Shown: one piece after another, positions 1 to 6,666 of the stretch
Position numbering within the stretch: position 1 is the stretch's first letter
Layout: each line of letters begins with the position of its first letter
From: a virus
Reading direction: 5' to 3' (one strand)
Length of the DNA: 26,922 nt
Virus record (IMG/VR): IMGVR_UViG_3300036814_000106
Span: 1-26,922 of that record
Position numbers and translations under genes: made by a program
The notes under the pieces: model-generated
What the model saw: the letters and a program-made list of their open reading frames with translations, nothing else
What the model was told of the DNA's origin: nothing
Databases searched by the model: none

Positions 1-1824
1 CCTATCTAAGGTAGATATACCTCGGCCTAGTCTATCAGCCTGCCTATCGAGGCTACGTCCTGCTCCTCGTTTACCCGCTTTGAACGCTCTCTGAATTTGG
101 CCCCAAGGTTGTTTTGCTCCTCGACGCATTTCCCCAAATTCCTGTCCACGTTGTTCCCGTTCAGTCATAGGTTGTTGAGGTACATAAGACGGGTCAGCCC
201 GTCTTGTAGATGGACTCTCAGATGATTCTGTATCAGGCTTTGACCCCCTACCCTGCCTAAAGATTCTCTGCAATCGTCCTAAAGGCTTCTCTGCTCCCTC
301 ACGCATTTCTCCAAACTCTTTCCCACGTTGTTCACGTTCAGTCATAGGTTGTTGAGGAACGTAACTGGGGGGTGCAGTAGAAGTAGATGCCCCTACATTA
401 GCCGTAGGAATATTAGGAGGCGTAGGCTGATTCGGCTCTGGATTTTCAGAGCCTGGCGGCTTAGGAGGTTCTTGCGGAGTAACATTAGTGGGGGGGTTAG
501 AATAAAAAGGGGCTTTATCTAATGGACGGCGGGGTCTAGATTCCCTCTTCTGCAAAACATTGTAAAATATTTCTAAAGATTTCTTTAACTCCCCATCCAG
601 TTTATCTCCCAAATCTTGCCCAGATTCATTTACAACCCACGGGGGTTTAACATGTATGGGTATACCACCATCATCAGTTTCAGTTTCAACTACTGGGATA
701 TACCGCATAGTCTCTATGTCAGGTTCTGACGGAAAACCATACTCCTGAAGAAAGCGATGATGTTCAGCATCCCTTCCCTCAAAGTTATCAAGGGTAGGAA
801 ATGATTTACCGCTCTTCAAAGGGTCTGCTTCTTTTGCCATCCAATTTGTAAAAGATTTCTCAAAGTTGATTTTACCAGTATTGTCAGACCTCATAATTAC
901 AATCTTCCTATGAACTTGTATTTGCGGGGAATCTTTTTCTCCCGCTTCAAATAACTGGCAGTAATCCCCAGGCATTATATCGCCTACTACTACATCACAA
1001 GTTCGTGTATCAGAGTTAAAGTATTTGCAGTGCCCACAGTTGATTCCAAGGTTCATTTCAGGGGCCGTAGCGTCTCTATAACCACACTGGTCTTTATCCA
1101 CTTTTCCTGTTTGGGGCATCTCAGCCTTCAATATCTCAAAACTAGCTCCCTGATTTACCCCCTTCTCACAAACCGTCACTTCTGCTAATTCCATTTCATC
1201 CACTTGCATATACGGAGTTAGCCCCTTCTTCATGTTCTGGATTTTAGTAGCACTTCCTGCTATAGAATAGCTTTTTAACAGCCCATTATTAATCTGGTCT
1301 GCCACCTTTTTAGAAATAGCTGTATCATCCCGTAGTTCACAAATAAAGAATAATCCGTTTTCCCCCACCCCAGACTTAAATATCTGCCCACCTTTAGATA
1401 TATAAGCAGGCAAAGCCCAACCTACCTGAACGTCTGAATGCAAGACCATAACATTACGAGTACGTTGATTACTCATAAATTTTTGAAAAGCTCTATTCAA
1501 AGCATTAGTAGTAATTAGATGCCCCTCTCTATCAATCATTTCAATTGATGCAGGGCCACCAATTACCATAGGGTCAACCATATCCATTTTTTGAATTTCT
1601 GTAGCTGCTTTTTTATATGTAGGACTATCAGGAAAAGCTCTATGTAAAGTTAAAATCTCTGCCTTAGATGAGTTTCCTGCGTGATAATTCCGCTCATATT
1701 CTTGCAAAGCATCTTGGATATCTTCCACAGTAGTACGTCCTGACTTACCCTTTTCCAACCAAAAGAGGGAATCAGGTTTAGCAGCAGCAGTAGAGGCATT
1801 TATATACGGTGTTGCAATACTCAT
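1..1824 (-). CDS. Prohead protease-type protein with Fe-S-like Cys cluster and long C-terminal extension (3' end outside window)
   Basis: The frame is open from the ATG at 1824 to the window edge, giving 608 residues without a stop. Residues about 83-235 look like a phage prohead (capsid maturation) protease of the XkdF/S78 type: 'SIEMIDREG' near 93, His129 in 'VLHSDVQVG', Ser187 in 'KSYSIAG', then 'AEVTVCEKGVNQGASFEIL'. Such proteases cleave scaffold and capsid proteins in the procapsid. Residues 247-289 hold five cysteines (C247, C263, C266, C276, C289) in a pattern resembling high-potential iron-sulfur proteins. A Pro-rich linker (about 440-486) leads to two copies of a 41-residue repeat. 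The ATG overlaps the upstream TAA (TAATG) and I see no Shine-Dalgarno, so translation is probably coupled. The gene lies after the capsid gene, whereas the protease usually sits between portal and capsid. The protease call is fairly secure; the function of the C-terminal half is unknown. Confidence 0.75.
   Translation of the reverse strand, partial: MSIATPYINASTAAAKPDSLFWLEKGKSGRTTVEDIQDALQEYERNYHAGNSSKAEILTLHRAFPDSPTYKKAATEIQKMDMVDPMVIGGPASIEMIDREGHLITTNALNRAFQKFMSNQRTRNVMVLHSDVQVGWALPAYISKGGQIFKSGVGENGLFFICELRDDTAISKKVADQINNGLLKSYSIAGSATKIQNMKKGLTPYMQVDEMELAEVTVCEKGVNQGASFEILKAEMPQTGKVDKDQCGYRDATAPEMNLGINCGHCKYFNSDTRTCDVVVGDIMPGDYCQLFEAGEKDSPQIQVHRKIVIMRSDNTGKINFEKSFTNWMAKEADPLKSGKSFPTLDNFEGRDAEHHRFLQEYGFPSEPDIETMRYIPVVETETDDGGIPIHVKPPWVVNESGQDLGDKLDGELKKSLEIFYNVLQKRESRPRRPLDKAPFYSNPPTNVTPQEPPKPPGSENPEPNQPTPPNIPTANVGASTSTAPPSYVPQQPMTEREQRGKEFGEMREGAEKPLGRLQRIFRQGRGSKPDTESSESPSTRRADPSYVPQQPMTEREQRGQEFGEMRRGAKQPWGQIQRAFKAGKRGAGRSLDRQADRLGRGISTLDR
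67..189 (-). repeat. Intragenic repeat copy 2 (41 codons)
   Basis: This is the second copy of the repeat at 244-366 (residues about 546-586), starting 'SYVPQQPMTEREQRG' and ending in a Lys/Arg-rich stretch. The N-terminal half of the unit is almost identical to copy 1. The C-terminal half ('GQIQRAFKAGKRG' against 'GRLQRIFRQGRG') has diverged but keeps the amphipathic, basic pattern. Further copies could lie beyond the left edge. Confidence 0.85.
244..366 (-). repeat. Intragenic repeat copy 1 (41 codons)
   Basis: This is the first of two tandem-type coding repeats in the C-terminal part of the prohead-protease-type gene (residues about 487-527). It starts 'SYVPQQPMTEREQRG' and continues 'EFGEMREGA'. 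The second copy starts exactly 177 bases (59 codons) further along; the first 22 residues of the two copies differ at one position. The DNA is also conserved, including an identical 23-base block at 335-357 and 158-180, so the duplication looks fairly recent. Confidence 0.85.
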
Positions 1825-2753
1825 TAACTTGAATGGACTCCCCAAATAACACCATACACCTGGGTACCAGCCCCAGACGCAATAGCAGATATTTTGGTTC
1901 GGGCATCTATAGGCCAATTAGTTGTTATGGATTCCCCTGTTTTCAAGAGGATTCCTGTGGAGGTTGCACCCGCAGCCGTAGCATCCGTGTCTATACCTAT
2001 ATTAACTGTTTGGCTTCCGTGCCCATTCTTTAAACTAAACCCACGTACCGCTGAAATTCCTGGCCTACGCTTGGATTCAGATAAATGGGCAGTGCCCAAC
2101 CATTCATAATTGACTCCTTGGGCACCATCTACATAATCACTTAGGTTCCCATCTCTACGTTGTTCTATCATAATCTTATCTACATAGAAATCTATGTTGT
2201 GCTGTGTAACGGTAGTGACAGCTACTCTATAGGTGGCTGCTACACGTTCAGCAATTTCATACTTAATAGAGATACGAGCAAAAGATGTTGTTAAGCTATG
2301 AGTAGCACTGGCAGCTAACTCAACCCCATCAGCATCTTGAATCGAAATCTTTACATCCCCTGACGCAGAAGCCCCCCTAACTTCACAATTCGCCACAATG
2401 AATGTACCTTCAGTATGCCCTGCAAACTTATCACTCCAATAGAACCCTTCCCCAACTGCTGCGTTAGCAGGATTTACCAAAAGGGAATTGCTGCCTGTGG
2501 CAGCTTGGGCACTACTTTGTGAAATTGCGGAGCCTGAGACAGTAAATTCTGATATTGTGGCGTGTTCAATAGAGGGGTTCTTTACAAGGTTGACAGCTGG
2601 CTCTCCCCGTGCTACAGTTAATAAATCAACTGCGGTAGTACCAACGGTAATGTCAATCGGGACATACTTAGTCCATAGATGTACACTACTTCTAGTACTG
2701 GGGTCTATTTCCCATTCAGGCCAGTTCTCTGGAAAATGTTCTGAAGTTGGCAT
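1824..2753 (-). CDS. Putative virion surface/decoration protein with CBM-like jelly roll
   Basis: This is a 309-residue protein with no signal peptide or membrane segment. Residues about 55-205 read like a carbohydrate-binding-module (CBM_4_9-type) jelly roll: 'NLVKNPSIE', a Gly/Ser-rich strand pattern, and 'IDFYVDKIMIEQ' near the end. It is followed by 'YVDGAQGVNYEWLGTAHLS', a module often seen in phage structural proteins. The last 80 or so residues look like a small beta domain ending 'VYGVIWGVHSS'. Together with its position just after the capsid and decoration-like genes, this suggests a head fibre or glycan-binding surface protein. A good Shine-Dalgarno (AGGAG, 5 bases before ATG) supports the start. 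Its stop overlaps the start of the protease-type gene. The general fold is moderately sure; the ligand is unknown. Confidence 0.6.
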   Translation of the reverse strand: MPTSEHFPENWPEWEIDPSTRSSVHLWTKYVPIDITVGTTAVDLLTVARGEPAVNLVKNPSIEHATISEFTVSGSAISQSSAQAATGSNSLLVNPANAAVGEGFYWSDKFAGHTEGTFIVANCEVRGASASGDVKISIQDADGVELAASATHSLTTSFARISIKYEIAERVAATYRVAVTTVTQHNIDFYVDKIMIEQRRDGNLSDYVDGAQGVNYEWLGTAHLSESKRRPGISAVRGFSLKNGHGSQTVNIGIDTDATAAGATSTGILLKTGESITTNWPIDARTKISAIASGAGTQVYGVIWGVHSS

Positions 2754-2761
2754 ATAATCTC

Positions 2762-3031
2762 CTAATCAGCTGAGAACCAGTTCATTATACCAATAAGGCT
2801 ACCCAGCACTATTGCTGAATGGGTAAATAGTACACCCATCACAAACAAGGCTGATTTAGCCCCATACATACGAGTTCTCCAATGCTTTATTTCATCGAGT
2901 TCATCATTAAGTTTCTCTAAACTATTGCAAATCGTCGCGTTTAATTGAGTTTGTCCTTCTATATACCTATCTAATCTCTCTGTATAGACCGCTAAGTTTA
3001 CTTCAATAGAGGTATCATTGGGTACAGGCAT
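2762..3031 (-). CDS. Small coiled-coil membrane protein, possibly holin-like
   Basis: This 89-residue protein has an N-terminal amphipathic, probably coiled-coil segment (about 8-52) followed by a hydrophobic stretch at about 60-84 that could form one long or two short membrane helices. This architecture (helical N-terminus, C-terminal membrane anchor) resembles XhlA/haemolysin-type phage proteins and some holins. It lies between the decoration-like and jelly-roll genes, with no lysis enzyme visible nearby, so a lysis role is only a possibility. A membrane-anchored head or tail factor is an alternative. The start has only a weak ribosome binding site and lies 8 bases after the upstream stop. 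Confidence 0.55.
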   Translation of the reverse strand: MPVPNDTSIEVNLAVYTERLDRYIEGQTQLNATICNSLEKLNDELDEIKHWRTRMYGAKSALFVMGVLFTHSAIVLGSLIGIMNWFSAD

Positions 3032-3039
3032 AGGACATA

Positions 3040-3363
3040 CTATCTACCAAATACTAAGACACGAACAGCAACTGCTGATACGTTAGTAGTATTAGCAACT
3101 TCATCCAAGATGGCACCGTCTGCACCAGCTTCATACAAAGCAATTTTAGAGTTAGTATAATCATACTGGGCCACGTAACCACTGTTTTCCATTGACAACA
3201 ACACGATATGAATGGATTCCAATCCCAAGGTTGCCGCCGTTAGAGCCTCACCACCCGTAACATAGCTGCTATCAAAAGTGGCAGTCTTAATGACATATTT
3301 ATTGTTTCCAGGGACACCTGACATATCTGAAGCGTTGCCTGGAACTGTTATTGCAAGAGCCAT
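3040..3363 (-). CDS. Putative head decoration/stabilisation protein
   Basis: This 107-residue, non-membrane protein lies immediately after the capsid gene and its terminator. The 'TFDSSYVTGGEALTAATLGL' stretch (about 28-47), followed by 'YVAQYDYTNSKIALYEAG', is a pattern I recognise from small phage virion proteins encoded next to major capsid genes. These are commonly annotated as structural or decoration proteins. It is mostly beta-strand in character and lacks Cys. The Shine-Dalgarno AAGGAGG lies 7 bases before the ATG, one of the strongest in the window and fitting high expression. Role assigned by position and pattern only. Confidence 0.6.
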   Translation of the reverse strand: MALAITVPGNASDMSGVPGNNKYVIKTATFDSSYVTGGEALTAATLGLESIHIVLLSMENSGYVAQYDYTNSKIALYEAGADGAILDEVANTTNVSAVAVRVLVFGR

Positions 3364-3386
3364 AGTTTATCCTCCTTAAATAGAAC

Positions 3387-3423
3387 AAAAAATGGGGGAG
3401 AGCAGTTTGGAGTCTACTCCCCC
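3387..3423 (-). terminator. Intrinsic terminator after the major capsid gene
   Basis: On the minus strand a 7-bp G+C-rich stem (GGGGGAG at 3423-3417 pairing with CTCCCCC at 3400-3394) encloses a 16-base loop and is followed by A plus six T residues (3392-3387). This is a classical rho-independent terminator, lying 12 bases beyond the capsid stop codon. It would end most capsid transcripts, leaving the downstream decoration, jelly-roll and protease genes to read-through or a separate promoter. Confidence 0.85.
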
Positions 3424-3434
3424 CCAAGAAAGCC

Positions 3435-4799
3435 TTAGACGCTTAGGTCACAGATTTTAGCCTGAACAAAGAAGTTCTTGCAGCGCAACTCACCAAGAGT
3501 GTACAGCAAGCCCCTGACAACAAGGCTGTTAGCAGCGAAGTAGTCACGGTTTTCAATGTACTGGGTAGGCTGGGCAATTGACATCTCAAGATAGTCAGTG
3601 TCCAGTACGTAAACGTTAGTACCCAGAATTGCACCAGCGGAGCTTACGCTCTTCGGCACATCGGCATCAGGTAGGATGGGGATACCCATATAGGTAGCCA
3701 AAACCAATCCAGTACGAGTACCAGGGAATGTACGCTCAGAGCCTACACCAACCTGATATTCTTCCTGTCCCATATAGCGTTGCTGGGAATTGAGCAGTCT
3801 TTCCAATTTGAAGTACTGGTCATGTCCCATGAGAATCAACTTAGGTTCGCCACCATTTTCCCGAATCTTCTGGATACAAGTATCAATTAGATTAAGGGAA
3901 AGGTCACGGCCTACACCAGCGTTGTGGCTGACGTTAGCAGCAGCGTTCCAACCACCAGCAGTACGAGCAGCCAACGTTAGGTCAAAAGCCCTAGCGTTAC
4001 CAGCCAAACCACCAGAAGCAGCCCCGTCTTCAGCTACGATATCATCCAAGCTGGTGAACCCAGCGCGGGAATATACGTAAGCCAAGTCACCAGCAGCCCA
4101 GGCAGGGCTAGAGGTATCGACGGTTACAGTAGCAACGTTATGGGCAGTACTTGAAGCACCACCAACTGTGACACCAGAGGTAAGGTCATGAGCAGTTTGG
4201 TCACCGTCGTAACGGGCAATCTCATCACCTATATGGAAGTTATTAGCAATCGCAGAACTGCCGAAAACAACAGTAGTACCACTACCACCAGTGGCCCTCG
4301 CAGCAGCCAAGGACAACAGTTCAAAGTTGACCTCTTTCATGTGGTCTAGCTGGGCGTTCTCATTCTCCAACGCCAGCACGTCACCGACACCACCTTCTAG
4401 TTGGGCAGTGAAGACTGACTTGACCGATGCACCGAAGGTTGTAGCAACGATTCGGGGCAAGCTGGAAACCGTCTGGATAGCAGAAATATCTACTGTCGGG
4501 AGGTTACCAGTTTCTAGGATAGGCGCACTGCGGTTCGCACCACGGTCAGACCGAATCCTCCAACCAGCTGTATTACCCCACACGGTACGTGGGATAGCAT
4601 TAAAAAACCTAGTTTGGTTGTTTAGAGCTTGCCAGACCTTCCGTCCATACGTGGTATTAAAAATACCAGTAGCGGTATCAACCGTGAACGGAACGCCGAT
4701 TCCAGCACTGGCTTTCTTCATGAAGCCTGCACCGAAAACACTCTGATACAACCCTCTTTGGGACTGAGCAATATACTCAGCAAGGGATGGATTAGACAT
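3435..4799 (-). CDS. Major capsid protein (HK97-fold type)
   Basis: This is a 454-residue protein. The C-terminal part, 'VYVLDTDYLEMSIAQPTQYIENRDYFAANS' split across about residues 393-425, followed by 'RGLLYTLGELRCKNFFVQAKICDL', is typical of HK97-fold phage capsid proteins of this gene arrangement. The N-terminal region has a helical stretch and 'FFNAIPRTVWGNTAGWRIRSDRG', consistent with an N-arm and E-loop region. Context supports it: a coiled-coil acidic scaffold candidate upstream, a decoration-like gene and strong terminator downstream. The Shine-Dalgarno AAGGAG lies 8 bases before ATG. I cannot see from sequence alone whether the N-terminus is cleaved by the protease. The family call is secure by context; the fold call rests on pattern recognition. 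Confidence 0.85.
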   Translation of the reverse strand: MSNPSLAEYIAQSQRGLYQSVFGAGFMKKASAGIGVPFTVDTATGIFNTTYGRKVWQALNNQTRFFNAIPRTVWGNTAGWRIRSDRGANRSAPILETGNLPTVDISAIQTVSSLPRIVATTFGASVKSVFTAQLEGGVGDVLALENENAQLDHMKEVNFELLSLAAARATGGSGTTVVFGSSAIANNFHIGDEIARYDGDQTAHDLTSGVTVGGASSTAHNVATVTVDTSSPAWAAGDLAYVYSRAGFTSLDDIVAEDGAASGGLAGNARAFDLTLAARTAGGWNAAANVSHNAGVGRDLSLNLIDTCIQKIRENGGEPKLILMGHDQYFKLERLLNSQQRYMGQEEYQVGVGSERTFPGTRTGLVLATYMGIPILPDADVPKSVSSAGAILGTNVYVLDTDYLEMSIAQPTQYIENRDYFAANSLVVRGLLYTLGELRCKNFFVQAKICDLSV

Positions 4800-4828
4800 A
4801 ATTTATCTCCTTAATCTTTTGTTTCAAA

Positions 4829-5665
4829 TTATCCTATAAGTTCTTGTGGAACGCCGTCCGTTTCACCACTCTCGATAGTTTCCTGCAACCGACGCAAATC
4901 CTGATAGGACAATTGCATCATTTGGTCAACAGTATCTAAACCAGCAGATTCCTTCTGGATGACAGTAGTCCCATCTGTACCCATGCTATCTTCATAGCGG
5001 ATAACGGTAGGACGGGTGAGAGAAGTCTCTTCACGGAAGCCCATCTTTCGTAGACGGCCTTCGGTTTCTTGCTGAACAGCCTTTCGCATATCTGTAGACT
5101 CATTCAACATAGACTTCAATTGTTTAATCTGCTTCTGCATATTCTCTAATACTGGGTACTGTGCAGCGTTCTCAAGTTCCTCATCGTCCATGCCATATCC
5201 TTCCTCGTCAACATCTTCTTCGTCTTCTTCTCCATTCTCTTCCATTGCATCTTCGTCTTCAGCCTTAGCCCACTCGTTTTTCAACAAATTAAGCTGCTTT
5301 TGCATAGCTTGCAGCGTAGCTTGCTGTTCAGGCAACTTACTTACAACAGTAACTGCCTTTTCAGAGTCATCATGGCCCTTTGCTACCGATGCAGCCTTGC
5401 GTTCTTTCGCAGAGCCATCTTTGTCCATGTCAGGCATACCTTGGTCAGCTTTAATCAAGCCGTATACTTCTCCAGCAACTGCTTTAATGATTTCTTGCTT
5501 CTCAAAAGCATCCTCTTCGTCAGCCAGTTCCATGTCTTCAAACTCTTCCTGTTTACTTATACGGGAGTCCATTTTGTGCAAGACCTCCGCAACAGCAGCA
5601 AGAGCAAGATTAGAGCCTTCTATCTGTTTCTCCAACCTTTGTACAATGTCATTATCTTGTGCCAT
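4829..5665 (-). CDS. Putative capsid scaffolding protein
   Basis: This 278-residue, highly charged protein has predicted coiled-coil segments (about 6-45, 112-135 and 172-205) and an extremely acidic linker at 136-165. It has no Cys and no membrane segment. Location directly upstream of the capsid gene, high helical content and acidity match scaffolding proteins, which line the procapsid and are removed or cleaved during maturation. I place the start at the second ATG (5665): AGGAGG lies 6 bases before it, whereas it abuts the first ATG at 5671 with no spacing. The gene is the first one after the 5751-5766 promoter candidate. A clamp or internal head protein is an alternative. Confidence 0.65.
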   Translation of the reverse strand: MAQDNDIVQRLEKQIEGSNLALAAVAEVLHKMDSRISKQEEFEDMELADEEDAFEKQEIIKAVAGEVYGLIKADQGMPDMDKDGSAKERKAASVAKGHDDSEKAVTVVSKLPEQQATLQAMQKQLNLLKNEWAKAEDEDAMEENGEEDEEDVDEEGYGMDDEELENAAQYPVLENMQKQIKQLKSMLNESTDMRKAVQQETEGRLRKMGFREETSLTRPTVIRYEDSMGTDGTTVIQKESAGLDTVDQMMQLSYQDLRRLQETIESGETDGVPQELIG

Positions 5666-5734
5666 GTGCATCCTCCTTCCTAGTTCAGAAAGTTGGTCTA
5701 AGCCACCTCCGACTTCCCGACAAATAAATAAATG

Positions 5735-5753
5735 TAGTACGAATTTCGTACTA
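5735..5753. promoter_or_regulatory. 19-base perfect palindrome (possible operator or 5' leader hairpin)
   Basis: Two 9-base arms (TAGTACGAA and TTCGTACTA) flank a single central base. The palindrome overlaps the last three bases of the -10-like motif at 5751-5766 and would contain the predicted transcription start. It could be a repressor binding site or a short hairpin at the 5' end of the scaffold/capsid mRNA. The other copy of the promoter motif, at 12059-12074, has no such palindrome. Confidence 0.6.
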
Positions 5754-5766
5754 ATATATTATACTA
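5751..5766 (-). promoter_or_regulatory. Candidate late promoter upstream of scaffold/capsid genes
   Basis: The minus strand reads TAGTATAATATATTAG, containing an exact TATAAT. It differs at one base from the motif at 12059-12074, the only other sizeable intergenic gap in the late region. No TTGACA-like -35 box is evident at the usual spacing; upstream sequence is merely A-rich. It lies about 85 bases ahead of the scaffold ATG. Recognition by the phage sigma factor (24856-25437) or by host sigma-70 cannot be told apart here. Confidence 0.65.
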
Positions 5767-5801
5767 TGATTCCTGAATTATTTTGATTTTTATAGTATAA
5801 T
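5758..5801. repeat. 10-base inverted repeat carrying opposed TAGTATAAT motifs
   Basis: Arms at 5758-5767 (ATTATACTAT) and 5792-5801 (ATAGTATAAT) are perfect reverse complements separated by 24 bases. The left arm contains the core of the minus-strand promoter candidate; the right arm places TAGTATAAT on the plus strand. The element may be two opposed promoters or a dyad for a regulator. A terminator is unlikely because the stem is nearly all A/T with no U-tract. Confidence 0.5.
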
Positions 5802-5805
5802 TATC

Positions 5806-6030
5806 TCAAGCTGATAAATCGTCTTCAATAGGAACTTCACCTGTAACTGTAAGCTTCAGAATTTCGTTTCTAAAGTCATACAGAGGAATTTGTATCAATT
5901 TTTTAACTTTTTCGCATTGGGTGCCTTCAGGCATAGCAGTCTCAATTAAGTCTAAAACTTTACCTACCATACGTGAATGTCTCGCAATAACATACTCTTG
6001 TAAAGGGGTTACTTTACTAACATCTACCAT
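5806..6030 (-). CDS. Small unknown protein
   Basis: This 74-residue, helical, charged protein ('RMVGKVLDLIETAMPEG', then 'QCEKVKKLIQIPLYDFRNEI') has one Cys and an acidic C-terminus. I do not recognise the family. It has a good Shine-Dalgarno (AAGGAG, 8 bases before ATG) and sits between two small unknown genes and the scaffold. Its stop marks the end of the transcription unit before the promoter region at 5666-5805. A head-assembly accessory role would be a guess from position. Confidence 0.6.
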   Translation of the reverse strand: MVDVSKVTPLQEYVIARHSRMVGKVLDLIETAMPEGTQCEKVKKLIQIPLYDFRNEILKLTVTGEVPIEDDLSA

Positions 6031-6045
6031 AATCTCGCTCCTTAA

Positions 6046-6429
6046 TTATAAAAATCTTTGTAAACTATTAGGTTGGCTTATCATTTGTAGGAATTCCTGT
6101 ACTACTTCTTGTATAGAGAATCCTAATGTAGGAGAGTCCTCTTCTTTTTCTTCTAAAAGTGCCGTCTCCATTACCGAAGGCATTTCCGTCTGCCTGTTGT
6201 GCGGAGCAGTCCATATCCACCTCCCCTTTATACGTCTCCAATATCCTGCAACTGGTTGCCCACCGGCTGCTGCCGTCTCTGTTCGTTCTAATACTGCATC
6301 AATACTATTCACAGCAATATCCCCCTGAAAGTTTATTGTAAATAATCTGTCAGGGAGACGAGCTTTTAGAAAAGATAAGAGGCTTTTATTAAGAGCATCT
6401 TCAATTTGTTGTTGAGGATTCTTAGGCAT
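6046..6429 (-). CDS. Unknown protein in head module
   Basis: This 127-residue protein has an amphipathic N-terminal helix, a middle part with 'GYWRRIKGRWIWTAP' (about 63-77) and a helical C-terminus. I do not recognise it. The ATG at 6429 is the first possible start, because an in-frame TAA lies three codons upstream. Its nearest Shine-Dalgarno-like sequence (AAAGGAG) is about 20 bases away, too far for normal use. A promoter-like TATAAT lies only 6 bases ahead of the ATG (see findings), so initiation may be leaderless or coupled to the upstream gene. Confidence 0.6.
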   Translation of the reverse strand: MPKNPQQQIEDALNKSLLSFLKARLPDRLFTINFQGDIAVNSIDAVLERTETAAAGGQPVAGYWRRIKGRWIWTAPHNRQTEMPSVMETALLEEKEEDSPTLGFSIQEVVQEFLQMISQPNSLQRFL

Positions 6430-6441
6430 AATACATTATAC

Positions 6442-6666
6442 TCATGGTATCTCCTTTGTACCTTCCAATGAAATTCTTTGAATCTTTTTCTTTGTAATTC
6501 TTTCCTTCGCCCCAAAACCCCAACGTTCTCTTAATCCTGGCCTACGCAACAGTTCCTGCCTTAGGACTTCCAATTCCTCTTCATCAAGCTCCCCACCAAA
6601 TCCAGGGGTGAGGAGCCGTATATCATATCCTGTACGTTCTGTGAATGTCCTTTTAAACTTTGGCAT
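6442..6666 (-). CDS. Small unknown protein, charged
   Basis: This 74-residue protein starts 'MPKFKRTFTERTG' and has a Glu/Leu/Arg-rich helix ('DEEELEVLRQELLRR', about 29-43). I place the start at the ATG at 6666, which overlaps the upstream phosphoesterase gene by 14 bases. An upstream in-frame ATG at 6684 would add six residues but has no better ribosome site. No recognisable domain. It forms part of the tightly packed set between the phosphoesterase and the scaffold. Confidence 0.55.
   Translation of the reverse strand: MPKFKRTFTERTGYDIRLLTPGFGGELDEEELEVLRQELLRRPGLRERWGFGAKERITKKKIQRISLEGTKEIP

Noticed and set aside
2784-2789. TATAAT with extended TG, about 30 bases before the jelly-roll gene
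   Set aside because: It lies inside the small membrane-protein gene and matches the phage late motif at only 11 of 16 positions, with no -35. It could be a weak promoter but is not supportable.
4291-4746. Plus-strand frame of 151 codons
   Set aside because: Antisense shadow of the capsid gene, with no ribosome site, no family resemblance and the wrong direction for the whole module.
5190-5786. Plus-strand frame of 198 codons, Ser/Cys-rich
   Set aside because: It is the antisense of the acidic scaffold gene; runs of Ser arise from the Asp/Glu codons on the other strand. No ribosome site or recognisable protein pattern.
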